NCBI GenBank assembly: GCA_031390755.1
Contig: JANMTS010000065.1
Coordinates: 6,163 to 70,162, forward strand
Direction of reading: 5' to 3'
Source of the DNA: DATMER01 sp031390755
Lineage (GTDB): Bacteria; Acidobacteriota; Thermoanaerobaculia; Multivoradales; UBA5704
DNA: 64,000 nucleotides
The notes under the pieces are model-generated. The model saw only the letters and a program-made list of their open reading frames with translations. It made no database searches and was not told the origin of the DNA. Both the position numbers and the translations under genes were made by a program. This document shows, one piece after another, positions 27,682-36,830 of the stretch; the stretch's first letter is position 1; each line of letters begins with the position of its first letter.

Positions 27682-27699
27682 AGCGAGGGCGAACGAGGC

Positions 27700-29487
27700 A
27701 TGGCTGGACAGGAAACTCTGAAGCGGCGGGGCGCGGGCACGGTCACGGTCGAGGACGTGGGCAGCCGCGTGCTGCTCAAGGCCTGGGTGCAGCGGCGCCG
27801 GGACCACGGCGCCGTCATCTTCCTCAATCTGCGCGACCGCAGCGGCGTGCTCCAGGTCGTCGTGTCGCCTGAATTCCAGCCCGAGGTCGCCCAGGCGCTC
27901 GCTACGGTGCGCAACGAGTGGGTCGTCGAGATCGAAGGCGAAGTGGCCCGCCGCACGCCGGAGAACGTGAACAAGGACATGCCGACCGGCGAGGTCGAGG
28001 TTCTGGCGCGGCGCGGCGAGATCCTGGCGCGCTCCGAGCCGCTGCCCTTCGCGCTGGACGGCAAGATCGAGGCCTCCGACGAAACCCGCCTGCGCTACCG
28101 CTACCTCGACCTGCGCCGGCCCGAGATTCAGCGCAACTTCCTGCTGCGCGACAAGGTCACGATGGAGATCCGCCGCTACTTCCACGAGAAGGATTTCGTG
28201 GACGTGGAGACGCCGATCCTCACCCGGTCGACCCCCGAGGGCGCGCGCGACTTCCTGGTCCCCTCGCGGGCCCACAAGGGGAGCTTCTACGCGCTGCCGC
28301 AGTCGCCGCAGCTCTTCAAGCAGATCCTCATGGTGGCCGGGATGGAACGCTATATTCAGATCGCGCGCTGCTTCCGCGACGAGGCCCTGCGCGCCGACCG
28401 CCAGCTCGAATTCACCCAGATCGACCTGGAGATGTCCTTCCCGACCGAGGAGGAGATCTTCGAGCTGATCGAGGGGCTGTTCCAGCGCATCTTCCCGCTC
28501 GGCGGCATTCCACTGCCGGTGCCGTTCCCGCGGATGACCTACGCCGAGGCCATGACGCGCTACGGCAGCGACCGGCCGGACCTGCGGTACGGGATGGAGA
28601 TCGCCGACCTCACCGGCCTGCTTGCGAACAGCGGCTTCCGCGGCTTCCAGGAGACGGCGGCGAAGGGCGGCGCGATCCGCGGCTTCGCGGTGCCGGGAGC
28701 GGCCGGCGCGGCCGAGGCCAGCCGCAAGGACGTGGACGGCTGGGTGGAGATCGCCCGGCGGAGCGGCGCGGCCGGCGTATTGACGCTGCGGCGCAGGAAC
28801 GGCGAGTTGGTCTTCCAGGTGAAGAACGCGCTGACCCAGGCCGAGCTCGAAGGCGCGGCCCAGGCGCTGGGCCTTGAGGAGGGCGGGCTCGCGCTGATCG
28901 TGGCGGCGCCCGCGTCCGTGGCCGCGAACGCCCTGGGGACGCTGCGCCAGGAGCTGGCGAAGCAGTACAAGCAGATCCCGGCGGACAAGCATGCATTCCT
29001 CTGGGTGACCGAGTTCCCGACGGTCGAGTGGAGCGAGGAGGAGGGCCGGTGGTTCGCGATGCACCATCCGTTCACCAGCCCCGACCCGCGCGACCTGGAG
29101 CGGCTGGAGAGCGATCCGGGCTCCGTCCGGGCACGCGCCTACGACGTGGTGATGGACGGCATCGAGCTGGGCGGCGGATCGATCCGCATGCACGACCCCG
29201 AGCTGCAGCAGCGGATGTTCCGGCTGCTGGGCATCAACGCCGAGGAGGCCGAGGCCCGCTTCGGGTTCTTCCTCGAAGCGCTGCGCTACGGCGCGCCTCC
29301 GCACGGCGGCATCGCGCTCGGCCTGGACCGGATGGTGATGCTGCTCGCCGGCTCGAGCACGATCCGCGACGTGATCGCCTTCCCGAAGACCGCCTCGGCC
29401 ACGGACCTGATGATGGACGCGCCCTCCGAGGTGGACGGGAAGCAGCTCGACGAGCTGGGGATCGGTCTGGTGAAGGGAGAGAAGTGA
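27700..29487 (+). CDS. aspS: Aspartyl-tRNA synthetase
   Basis: 595 residues, the bacterial-type length. The N-terminal OB-fold anticodon domain (GSRVLLKAWVQRRRDHGAVIFLNLRDRSG) is followed by class II motif 1, motif 2 (RCFRDEALRADRQLEFTQID), the inserted GAD domain (about 290-420) and motif 3 (GGIALGLDRMVMLL). FPKT and the late ATD motif complete it. Whether it also charges tRNA-Asn (non-discriminating) cannot be told without the rest of the genome. The ATG at 27700 is the only sensible start. Confidence 0.97.
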   Translation: MAGQETLKRRGAGTVTVEDVGSRVLLKAWVQRRRDHGAVIFLNLRDRSGVLQVVVSPEFQPEVAQALATVRNEWVVEIEGEVARRTPENVNKDMPTGEVEVLARRGEILARSEPLPFALDGKIEASDETRLRYRYLDLRRPEIQRNFLLRDKVTMEIRRYFHEKDFVDVETPILTRSTPEGARDFLVPSRAHKGSFYALPQSPQLFKQILMVAGMERYIQIARCFRDEALRADRQLEFTQIDLEMSFPTEEEIFELIEGLFQRIFPLGGIPLPVPFPRMTYAEAMTRYGSDRPDLRYGMEIADLTGLLANSGFRGFQETAAKGGAIRGFAVPGAAGAAEASRKDVDGWVEIARRSGAAGVLTLRRRNGELVFQVKNALTQAELEGAAQALGLEEGGLALIVAAPASVAANALGTLRQELAKQYKQIPADKHAFLWVTEFPTVEWSEEEGRWFAMHHPFTSPDPRDLERLESDPGSVRARAYDVVMDGIELGGGSIRMHDPELQQRMFRLLGINAEEAEARFGFFLEALRYGAPPHGGIALGLDRMVMLLAGSSTIRDVIAFPKTASATDLMMDAPSEVDGKQLDELGIGLVKGEK

Positions 29488-29488
29488 G

Positions 29489-29661
29489 GGCCTCACCCCC
29501 GACCCCTCTCCCGGTCCGCCCGAGTCCACCCGCCCCGGGGGAGGGGCGCCCCCACACGCCCCAGAAGCAGGCCCAAAAGCAGGAAGAAAGAGCAGGTCTC
29601 CCCCACTCCCGGGGCGGGCGTGCTTGGGCGGACCGGGAGAGGGGGCCGGGGGGTGAGGGCC
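29489..29661. repeat. 173-bp inverted-repeat element (REPIN/MITE-like)
   Basis: The outer arms (29489-29522 and 29626-29661) pair over about 34 bases: CCTCACCCCCGACCCCTCTC against its complement at the right end. Inner arms around CACCCGCCCCGGGGGAG pair again. The element fills the whole aspS-aroB gap and its right arm ends one base before the aroB ATG, supplying the GAGGG that would serve as ribosome-binding site. The hairpin at 37874-37900 carries the same CCCTCTCCC core. Confidence 0.8.
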
Positions 29662-29662
29662 G

Positions 29663-30787
29663 ATGTTCCACTCCCTGACTTTGCGCCACCCGACCGGCTC
29701 CACCCCCGTGCTCGTCGGGGACGACGCCCTTGCGTCCTCGGTGGAAACGATCACGGAGTGGCTGGCGGGGCGGACGGTCTTCCTGGTCAGCACGCCGCGG
29801 GTGCTCGGGCTGCACGGCGAGCGGCTGGAGCCGCTGCGGCAGGCGGCGGGGCGGTGGGAGATCCTGGAGGTGGAGGAGGGGGAGCCGGCCAAGACCGTGG
29901 AGTCGGCCGGGCGGCTCTGGGATGCGATGCTGGCGGCCGGCGGCAAGCGCGACAGCCGGGTGATTGCGTTCGGCGGCGGCAGCGTCGGCGACCTCGCGGG
30001 GTTCGCGGCGGGCTGCTTCCTGCGTGGCATCGAGTTTCTTCAGATCCCCACGACTCTCCTGGCCCAGGTGGACGCGGCCCTCGGCGGCAAGACCGGTGTC
30101 GACCTGGCCGGCGGCAAGAACACGGTCGGCCTCTTCCATCATCCGGCCTTCGTGATCTGCGACACCTCGTTCCTGACGACGCTGCCCCGCGAGGAGCTGC
30201 GCTCCGGCCTCGTCGAGGTCATCAAGATGGCGGCGCTTCTCGATCCCGATCTGCTCGAACGGGTGGAGCAGGGGCTCGACGCCCTGTTGGCGGGCGACCC
30301 GGTGGCGCTCGGTCCGGTCGTGACTGCCGCAGCCGCCGCGAAGATCCGGGTGGTGGAGCGCGACCCGACCGAGCAGGGCGACCGCAAGCTGCTCAACTTC
30401 GGCCACACGCTCGGCCACGCCGTGGAGACGGCCGGCGCCTACGCCGGGCTCCGGCATGGGGAGGCGGTGGCCTACGGCATCCTGTTCGCGGGGCGGCTCG
30501 CCGTCCGGCAAGGGCTCGATCCGGGCCTGCCGGAACGGCTGCGGACTCTCCTGGAGCGGCTCGGCCTGCCGCCGCTGCCCCCCCGGGTCGAGGTCGGGGC
30601 GGAGGAGCTGATCTCCCACATGGCCCGGGACAAGAAGGCGCGGGAGTCGGGGCTGGTCTGGGTCCTGCCGGCGGGGCTCGGGGAGGGCCGGATGGTCGAG
30701 GGGATCGGCATGGATGCGGTGCGGGAGGAGCTCGTTCCATTCCTGCGTGCGCCGTTCGCTCGGCTTGACATCCCACATCGAGTATAA
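29663..30787 (+). CDS. aroB: 3-dehydroquinate synthase
   Basis: 374 residues. NAD-binding GGGSVGDLAGFAAG, the IPTTLLAQVDAALGGKTGVDL block, zinc ligands Glu (LVEVIKMA), His (NFGHTLGHAVE) and His (RHGEAVAYG) are all present. It converts DAHP to 3-dehydroquinate in the shikimate pathway. The C-terminus has about 15 residues beyond the usual end. The start lies one base after a REPIN arm, so expression may depend on that inserted repeat. Confidence 0.96.
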   Translation: MFHSLTLRHPTGSTPVLVGDDALASSVETITEWLAGRTVFLVSTPRVLGLHGERLEPLRQAAGRWEILEVEEGEPAKTVESAGRLWDAMLAAGGKRDSRVIAFGGGSVGDLAGFAAGCFLRGIEFLQIPTTLLAQVDAALGGKTGVDLAGGKNTVGLFHHPAFVICDTSFLTTLPREELRSGLVEVIKMAALLDPDLLERVEQGLDALLAGDPVALGPVVTAAAAAKIRVVERDPTEQGDRKLLNFGHTLGHAVETAGAYAGLRHGEAVAYGILFAGRLAVRQGLDPGLPERLRTLLERLGLPPLPPRVEVGAEELISHMARDKKARESGLVWVLPAGLGEGRMVEGIGMDAVREELVPFLRAPFARLDIPHRV

Positions 30788-30796
30788 TTTCGCTGG

Positions 30797-32593
30797 ATGT
30801 CTCCGAGCCCCAAGCCCTCCATGACGACGCCACGCCGAAGCTTTCTCCGCCGCCTGAAGCTGCGGCATGCGCTTCTGCTGGCGCTGCTGCTGTCCGGCAT
30901 CATCCCGCTCGCGGTCAGCAGCTTCCTGCTCATCCAGAAGAATCAGCAGGTGCTGCGCGACGCCGAGCGCGACTATCTCATCCGCAAGGCCGGCGCGCTG
31001 GCGAAGGAGGTCAGCGCCTATCTGCTGGCGGCGCAGCGGCCGTTGAAGGAGCTGGGCAACGGCATCCTCATCGCTCCGGGCCCGCCGCTGATGGCCGACC
31101 GCCTGCGCGAGCCCTGGGTGACCGCCCACCTCCAGCGGTTCGTGCGCGAGAGCGAGGGACTGCTGGCCCTGCGGGTCGTGGACGGCAACGGCGGCGGCCC
31201 GCTGCTCGCGCCGGGGAACCTGGGGGCTCCGAGCCGCGAAGCGCTCGACCGCGCGTTCCAGGACGTGATCGGGCAGCGCTCGTCCAATCCCCTCTACCGA
31301 TTCGTGGACATGGGCAAGAAGGGCGAGACCCTGGCCGTGCTGCTCGCGATTCCGCTCACCGGCGTAGACGGCCAGAAGTTGGTGGTCGAGTCTCTGCTGC
31401 GCTTCCAGCCGCTGGAGCAGGGGCTCCGGGGCGAGGTGAACCGGGACGTGGGCGTCTTCCTGGTCGACCGGCAGGGGCGCATCCTGTGGTCCGAGGGCGG
31501 CGACCCGGCCATGGTGGAGGCCCTCAAGAGGACCGTGCTGCCGCTCTTCGTGCAGCGGCCGGCGAGCCTGACCCAGGAGTACGAGGTGGAATCCGCCGAC
31601 GGGGTCAAGGAAGTCCTGGCCCAGGTCAGCGCCGTGGAGGCGAGCGGCTGGGGCGTGATCGTCCAGAAGCCGCTGTCCGAGGCGTTCGCCGCGGTGGACC
31701 GGATGATCTTCCAGACCGTGCTCTCGACGCTGCTGCTCGCCGTCCTCGCCATGATCTTCGCCTACCTCACGGCGCGCCGCGTGTCGCATCCGATCCAGCG
31801 GCTGGCGCAGACCAGCCACGAGATCGCGGCCGGCAAGTTCGGTGGCCAGATCGACACCAAGGGCCTGACCTTCGAGTTCGCCGACCTCGCGGACGACTTC
31901 AACCAGATGAGCGGCCACGTCGAGCGCTACGTGCAGCAGCTCCGCCAGGCCGCGCAGGCGAACCGCGAGCTGTTCATCGGCAACATGCGCGCCTTCGTGG
32001 CCGCGATCGACGCCAAGGACCCCTACACGCGCGGCCACTCCGAGCGCGTCGCCCAGTACAGCCGCACCATCGCGCGCTTCCTGCAGCTCCCGGAAGAGGT
32101 CCAGCACAAGGTCTGGATCAGCGGGCTTCTCCACGACGTCGGCAAGATCGGCGTCGAGGATCTGGTTCTCCGCAAGGAGGGCAAGCTCACCGCCGAGGAG
32201 TTCGAGCAGATGAAGATGCACACGGTGATCGGCCACGACATCATGACGCCGATCGAGCAGCTCAAGGAGATGGTGCCGGGCATCCGTTCGCATCACGAGG
32301 CCTGGAACGGCCGGGGCTACCCGGACGGGCTCAAGGGCGAGCAGATCCCGCTGTTCGGCCGGATCATCGGCGTCGCCGACACGTTCGACGCCATCACCAC
32401 GAACCGTCCGTACCAGCAGGCCTACAGCCTGGAGTACGCGGTCGAGACCATCAAGAAGCTCACCGGCAGCCGCTTCGACGCGAAGATCGTGACCGCCTTC
32501 CTGCGCGCCTTCGAGGCGGGAGAGATCCGGCCGCGGCCGGCGCGCACCGAGACTCTGGCCGGTCCCGTGCGCGCGGCCGCCGGTTCCCGGTGA
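30797..32593 (+). CDS. Membrane HD-GYP cyclic-di-GMP phosphodiesterase
   Basis: 598 residues. An N-terminal membrane helix (about 25-47), an extracytoplasmic Cache-like sensor (about 50-300), a second helix (about 312-332), a HAMP segment (ARRVSHPIQRLAQTSHEIAAG) and a C-terminal HD-GYP domain. The metal site GLLHDVGKIG and the HHEAWNGRGYPDGLKGEQIP signature are intact, so it should hydrolyse cyclic-di-GMP in response to an external signal. A TATAAT box overlaps the aroB stop 14 bases upstream, so it may have its own promoter. Confidence 0.93.
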   Translation: MSPSPKPSMTTPRRSFLRRLKLRHALLLALLLSGIIPLAVSSFLLIQKNQQVLRDAERDYLIRKAGALAKEVSAYLLAAQRPLKELGNGILIAPGPPLMADRLREPWVTAHLQRFVRESEGLLALRVVDGNGGGPLLAPGNLGAPSREALDRAFQDVIGQRSSNPLYRFVDMGKKGETLAVLLAIPLTGVDGQKLVVESLLRFQPLEQGLRGEVNRDVGVFLVDRQGRILWSEGGDPAMVEALKRTVLPLFVQRPASLTQEYEVESADGVKEVLAQVSAVEASGWGVIVQKPLSEAFAAVDRMIFQTVLSTLLLAVLAMIFAYLTARRVSHPIQRLAQTSHEIAAGKFGGQIDTKGLTFEFADLADDFNQMSGHVERYVQQLRQAAQANRELFIGNMRAFVAAIDAKDPYTRGHSERVAQYSRTIARFLQLPEEVQHKVWISGLLHDVGKIGVEDLVLRKEGKLTAEEFEQMKMHTVIGHDIMTPIEQLKEMVPGIRSHHEAWNGRGYPDGLKGEQIPLFGRIIGVADTFDAITTNRPYQQAYSLEYAVETIKKLTGSRFDAKIVTAFLRAFEAGEIRPRPARTETLAGPVRAAAGSR

Positions 32594-32627
32594 GGATTGC
32601 GTTGGATACCGCGCCCGATTCTTTGGG

Positions 32628-32663
32628 TCAATTTTTTCGGGATCAATTTTTTCGGGATAGAAT
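32628..32663 (+). promoter_or_regulatory. Tandem 15-bp duplication next to a -10-like box
   Basis: TCAATTTTTTCGGGA occurs twice in direct tandem (32628-32642, 32643-32657), followed at once by TAGAAT (32658-32663), which is eight bases before the ATG of the next gene. The T tracts contrast with the G+C-rich surroundings. It may be a promoter with a duplicated upstream element. Confidence 0.4.
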
Positions 32664-32671
32664 CACGCCCG

Positions 32672-33034
32672 ATGTTTGAACACGTTCTCGCCAACCTGCT
32701 GGACACCAACAAGGATGCCCTGGGCGCCCTCTTCCTCGACGGGAGCGGCGAGACCGTGGATCTCGCCTGCGCGGACTTCAGCGCGTACGAGATGAAGATC
32801 ATCGGCGCGTACCTGGGCATCTACCTGCGGCGCTTCGAACGCCTTCTCGACGGCATGGGCCTCGGGGAGATGAAGATCGTCCACATCGAGAAGCGCGGCC
32901 TCCACATCTACATGGTCCCGATGCCGGACCAGTACTGCCTGGCGCTGGTGCAGAGGCACCCGTCGCTCGTGGCCCAGGCCCGCAAGAGCCTCGGCGTGGC
33001 GGTCGAGACGCTCAACCAGGAGCTGTTCGGGTAG
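32672..33034 (+). CDS. Roadblock/LC7-like small protein
   Basis: 120 residues from the ATG at 32672. The pattern (N-terminal helix, GALFLDGSGETVDL strand, long amphipathic helix AYLGIYLRRFERLL, paired strands KIVHIEKRGLHIYMVPM and YCLALVQ, final helix) fits the roadblock/LC7 (MglB-like) fold. Such proteins often regulate small GTPases. No MglA-type GTPase is in the window; the next gene, ftsY, is an SRP-type GTPase but is not a known partner. Family call by fold pattern only. Confidence 0.6.
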   Translation: MFEHVLANLLDTNKDALGALFLDGSGETVDLACADFSAYEMKIIGAYLGIYLRRFERLLDGMGLGEMKIVHIEKRGLHIYMVPMPDQYCLALVQRHPSLVAQARKSLGVAVETLNQELFG

Positions 33035-33045
33035 GCGATCCAGAG

Positions 33046-34035
33046 ATGGCTGACGAAACGAAGAAGCTCGACATCCTGGAGCTGGCGCCCGAGACTCCGG
33101 CGCCCCGGGAAGACGACGAGCAGCAGGCCAACTTCTGGGGGAAGCTCAAGCGCGGCCTGTTCATGACCCACACCGAGATTCTCGACAAGGTGTCGTCCGC
33201 CGTGAAAGGCGAGACGGTGCTCGACGAGAAGACGCTCGAGTATCTGGAAGAGGTTCTGATCGGCGCGGACATGGGCGTCGAGACCTCCCTCAGCCTGGTG
33301 GAAGGGGTCCGCCGGAATGCGCTCAAGGAGCAGACCACCAGCGCCACCCGGCTGCGCAAGATCCTGTCGGACGAGATCGCCGATCTCCTGTTCCAGGCGC
33401 CGCGCCCCCGCCTGCTCGGCAAGGGCCCGGTGCTGACGCTAGTGGTCGGGGTCAACGGCGTCGGCAAGACCACCTCGATCGCCAAGCTCGCGAAGCGCTC
33501 CCTGCAGCAGGGCAACCGGACGATGCTCGCCGCGGGCGACACCTTCCGGGCCGCGGCCATCGAGCAGCTCGCTCTCTGGGGTGAGCGGCTCGGCGTCGAG
33601 GTCGTGCGCCAGGGCCAGGGCGCCGATCCGGGCGCCGTGGTCTACGACGCGATCCACGCCGCCAAGGCGCGGAAGATCGACAACCTGATCGTCGACACCG
33701 CCGGCCGCCTCCACACCAAGGACCACCTGATGGCCGAGCTGAGCAAGGTCCGCCGGGTGATCGACCGCGAGGCCGCGGACTGGCAGAAGCAGACCATCCT
33801 GGTGCTCGACGCCACCACCGGACAGAACGCCCTCGCCCAGGCGCGCACCTTCCAGCAGGTGGTGCCGATCGACGGCGTGCTCCTCGCCAAGCTCGACGGC
33901 ACGGCCAAGGGCGGCATGGTGGTCGCCATCGCCAAGGAGCTGCGCCTGCCCGTCCTCTATCTCGGGGTGGGCGAGAAGGCCGACGACCTGGTGGATTTCC
34001 GTCCCCGGGAGTTCGCGTCTGCTCTCGTCGGCTGA
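33046..34035 (+). CDS. ftsY: Signal recognition particle receptor FtsY
   Basis: 329 residues. NG domain: helical N part, G1 GVNGVGKTTSIAKLA, GDTFRAAAIEQL, DTAGRLHTKDHLM, and TKLD-type motif as AKLDGTAKGG; the GVGEKADDLVDFRPREF end is the FtsY signature. The acidic A domain is short (about 30 residues). It docks ribosome-SRP complexes at the Sec translocon. Its last 17 bases overlap the probable ribD start. Confidence 0.97.
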   Translation: MADETKKLDILELAPETPAPREDDEQQANFWGKLKRGLFMTHTEILDKVSSAVKGETVLDEKTLEYLEEVLIGADMGVETSLSLVEGVRRNALKEQTTSATRLRKILSDEIADLLFQAPRPRLLGKGPVLTLVVGVNGVGKTTSIAKLAKRSLQQGNRTMLAAGDTFRAAAIEQLALWGERLGVEVVRQGQGADPGAVVYDAIHAAKARKIDNLIVDTAGRLHTKDHLMAELSKVRRVIDREAADWQKQTILVLDATTGQNALAQARTFQQVVPIDGVLLAKLDGTAKGGMVVAIAKELRLPVLYLGVGEKADDLVDFRPREFASALVG

Positions 34036-35179
34036 CGCCGCCTCGGCGGCCCCTTCCGCCGCCGACAGCCAGTATCTCCGGCGCGCTCTCCTCCTCGCCG
34101 CCCGCGGGCGGTATCGAACCTCTCCCAATCCGATGGTCGGCGCCGTTGTGGTTCGCGACGGTCAGATCGTCGGCCGCGGCTGGCACCGGCAGGTCGGCGG
34201 CCCGCACGCGGAGATCGAGGCGCTCCGCGCCGCGGGAGACGCGGCCCGCGGCGCCACCCTCTACGTCACCCTGGAGCCCTGCAACCATCACGGCCGCACG
34301 CCGCCCTGCGTCGACGCGGTCCTGGAAGCGGGGATCGCCCGGGTCGTCGCCTGCCACCGCGACCCGAACCGGGTGGCCGCCGGCGGGTTCGAGCGTCTGC
34401 GAGCGGCCGGCGTGGAGGTCGAGCACGGGGGTTCGGCGCGGTTGGAGCGCCTGGCTCGCGACGCCGTCCGCCTGAACCTGCGCTTCCTGATCCCGGCGGT
34501 CCACGGCCGGCCCGAGGTCACCCTGAAGTGGGCGATGAGCCTGGACGGCCGGATCGCCACGGCCACCGGCGAGAGCCAGTGGATCTCGTCGCCGGCCGGC
34601 CGGCGCTGGGGCCTCGCGCTGCGGGAAGAGCACGACGCCATCCTGGTCGGCATCGGGACCGTCCTCGCCGACAATCCCCGGCTCGACCGGCGGCTCGGTC
34701 TGGCGGGCAGACCCAATCTGCGCGTGATCCTCGACCGGCGCCTCCGCACGCCGCCGGGAGCGCGGCTCTTCCAGGTCGACGGTCCGGTGCTGATATACAC
34801 TGAGGCCGCCGCCCGGGATCGCTGGACGGCCCTCGAAGAGCGGGGCGCCCGGATCGTGGCACTGCCCTCGGTCGAGCCCGCCGCGGTGCTCTCCGATCTC
34901 TACGAACGCGGGGTGCGTAGCGTCCTGGTCGAGGGCGGCGGCGAGGTTCACGCGAGCTTCGCGGAGTCGGGGCTCTTCGACCGGGTCGGCGTGGACTGCG
35001 CGCCGCTCCTGATCGGCGGCCGATCCGCTCCCGGCCCGCTGGGCGGCGAGGGCTTCGCCTCGCTGGCCAACGCGGCACGACTGGAAGACTTCGAGGTGCG
35101 CCGCCGGGGCGGCGACCTCCTCCTCACGGGGTATCGCAAAGGGTGTTTACCGGCATTGTTAGCGAGCGTGGGCGCCTGA
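34019..35179 (+). CDS. ribD: Riboflavin biosynthesis deaminase/reductase RibD, probable CTG start
   Basis: The deaminase domain begins with DSQYLRRALLLAARGRYRTSP, which must be translated, and continues NPMVGAVVV, but the frame has no ATG, GTG or TTG before the ATG at 34133 in the middle of that motif. A CTG at 34019 has GGGAG seven bases upstream, inside the ftsY 3' end, and is the best start (386 residues). Zinc site: HAE (GGPHAEIEAL) and TLEPCNHHGRTPPC. The reductase domain follows (LKWAMSLDGRIATATGESQWIS...VLVEGGGEVHASF). It makes the pyrimidine intermediate of riboflavin synthesis. It overlaps ribE by 37 bases. Confidence 0.9.
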   Translation: MLSSADAASAAPSAADSQYLRRALLLAARGRYRTSPNPMVGAVVVRDGQIVGRGWHRQVGGPHAEIEALRAAGDAARGATLYVTLEPCNHHGRTPPCVDAVLEAGIARVVACHRDPNRVAAGGFERLRAAGVEVEHGGSARLERLARDAVRLNLRFLIPAVHGRPEVTLKWAMSLDGRIATATGESQWISSPAGRRWGLALREEHDAILVGIGTVLADNPRLDRRLGLAGRPNLRVILDRRLRTPPGARLFQVDGPVLIYTEAAARDRWTALEERGARIVALPSVEPAAVLSDLYERGVRSVLVEGGGEVHASFAESGLFDRVGVDCAPLLIGGRSAPGPLGGEGFASLANAARLEDFEVRRRGGDLLLTGYRKGCLPALLASVGA

Positions 35180-35787
35180 TCGGCGACCCGGAGCCTTCGG
35201 GCCAGGGCGGCGTCCGTCTGGTCCTCTCCCACACACCGGAGTTGGGCCGGCGCCTGGAGATCGGCGCGAGCCTGGCCGTCTCCGGCGTCTGCCTCACGAT
35301 CACTGAATTGGTGGGCGAGCCTCCCGTCCGATCCAGGGTCGAGCTGTCGCCCGAGACCCTGGACCGCACCAACCTGGGCGGGTTGCGGGATGGGCGAGAG
35401 GTGAACCTGGAGCCCGCTCTCCGCATGGGCGACGCCCTCGGCGGGCACATGGTCCAGGGCCACGTCGACGGCACCGCGCTCGTCGTGGACCGGCAGGATC
35501 TCACGGAGCACCGGGTGCTCGCGTTCTCGATCCCGCCCGAGGTCTCGCCGTTCCTGGTGGAGAAGGGCTCGGTGACGGTGGACGGCGTGAGCCTGACCGT
35601 GTCCGCCCTGCGTGCCGACCGCTTCGAGGTGGCCTTGATCCCCCACACGCTGGAGGTGACGACCCTCTCCGGCCTGAGCCCGGGCGACCGGGTCAACCTG
35701 GAGGTGGACGTCATCGGGAAGTACATCCACCGCATGCTCGCCGCCCGGGGCCTGGTACCTGAGGCGGAGGCGCGGGAGGCTCCCTAG
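35143..35787 (+). CDS. ribE: Riboflavin synthase alpha chain
   Basis: 214 residues from a GTG at 35143, inside the ribD 3' end. Two lumazine-binding barrels repeat: MFTGIVSERGRL with GVCLTI and HMVQGHVDG, then the second with VTVDGVSLTV and LIPHTLEVTTL. The MFTGI start is diagnostic. It dismutates 6,7-dimethyl-8-ribityllumazine to riboflavin, feeding the FMN used by the flavinylation operon at 59.5-63.1 kb. ribBA and ribH are not in the window. Confidence 0.96.
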   Translation: MFTGIVSERGRLIGDPEPSGQGGVRLVLSHTPELGRRLEIGASLAVSGVCLTITELVGEPPVRSRVELSPETLDRTNLGGLRDGREVNLEPALRMGDALGGHMVQGHVDGTALVVDRQDLTEHRVLAFSIPPEVSPFLVEKGSVTVDGVSLTVSALRADRFEVALIPHTLEVTTLSGLSPGDRVNLEVDVIGKYIHRMLAARGLVPEAEAREAP

Positions 35788-36830
35788 TGGCATCCACCGC
35801 CGAGCCGGCGCCTTCGCGGTCGCCGCAGGACACGGTCGCTACGCGCCCGGGCAAGCCCGCATCGCAGCTTCCCGAGCCCGGCCGCTTCTGGGTGCGCTAC
35901 CTCCCCAAGAGCTGGGAGACGCCCGACCGTCCCTGGATCCATCTGGCGACCGCCCGGCTGGGCGAGTGGGCGCGGCGTCCGGCGTCGCGTACTGGCGCCG
36001 TGGAGGCATTGCCGGACATCCCGCTCGACGACGTCCTCTACGTGCCGCCCGTGCCGTCGAAGCGCGGCCCGGCCCGCGACGAGTTGGCCACGGCCCGCCT
36101 CGTTCACGGTACTCCTGTGCTGGTCCAGCTCTTCCCGGGCGAGGAGCCGAAGATCCCGTCCGTCCAGGGCGTCACCTTCGTGTTCGACCTCCTTTCCGTG
36201 TTGATGGAAGGCGACCTGGGCCGTCTCGACCGGCTGCCGACCGGGGCGTCCGCGGTCTGGCCGCTGATCGCGGGGCTCACCGACGACCCGTCGCTCTGGG
36301 ACGAAGGCTGCCGCCGCCTCGCGCTGGCCGGCGCGCGGTGCGTGCAGGCGATCACGCCGCTCCTGGTGCCCGCCGACCGGCACCGGCTCCTCAACGAGCT
36401 CGAAGGGCGCGACGATCTCTTCGACGCCCTGTTCCACCGCGAGCCGCCGCCGGAGCGCGACTTCGCCCGCGCCGCGCATCGCCACGGCCTTGAGCCGTAT
36501 CTGGCCCGGCCGCTGCCGCGCGCCCCCATCCTCGGCCGGGAGAACCGCCGGATCGGGGAGGTGCTCGCCCTGGCCGCGGAGCTCTGGCTCCGCCTGGACC
36601 GGCCGGTGGAGCAGGGGCAGGCGTTCTACCGCGCGGCCCGCTGGGTGGACGAGACCCGCTACGACCTGGACGCGCTGGCCCACGAGGGCAACCTCGCGGT
36701 CATCAAGGCCTTCGACGAGGCGAGCCTGGCGGTGGTGGCGGACGTGGTGGAGACCGGGGAGTCCGAGCTGCTCGCCGGGCTTCTCGCCGACTATGTGGCC
36801 CCGAAGGGGCAGGAGGAAGGGACTCGATGA
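35787..36830 (+). CDS. Hypothetical soluble protein downstream of ribE
   Basis: 347 residues from a GTG at 35787 that shares one base with the ribE stop. Pro-rich N-terminal tail of about 30 residues, then mixed alpha/beta sequence with helices in the C-terminal half (IGEVLALAAELWLRLDRPVEQGQ). No signal peptide, membrane segment or known catalytic motif. It overlaps the threonine aldolase gene by four bases (ATGA), so it is translated within the ftsY-rib-ltaE operon. I do not recognise a family. Confidence 0.75.
   Translation: MASTAEPAPSRSPQDTVATRPGKPASQLPEPGRFWVRYLPKSWETPDRPWIHLATARLGEWARRPASRTGAVEALPDIPLDDVLYVPPVPSKRGPARDELATARLVHGTPVLVQLFPGEEPKIPSVQGVTFVFDLLSVLMEGDLGRLDRLPTGASAVWPLIAGLTDDPSLWDEGCRRLALAGARCVQAITPLLVPADRHRLLNELEGRDDLFDALFHREPPPERDFARAAHRHGLEPYLARPLPRAPILGRENRRIGEVLALAAELWLRLDRPVEQGQAFYRAARWVDETRYDLDALAHEGNLAVIKAFDEASLAVVADVVETGESELLAGLLADYVAPKGQEEGTR

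Noticed and set aside
29234..32296. 1020-codon minus-strand frame
   Set aside because: Antisense to aspS end, aroB and HD-GYP; also crosses the inverted repeat.
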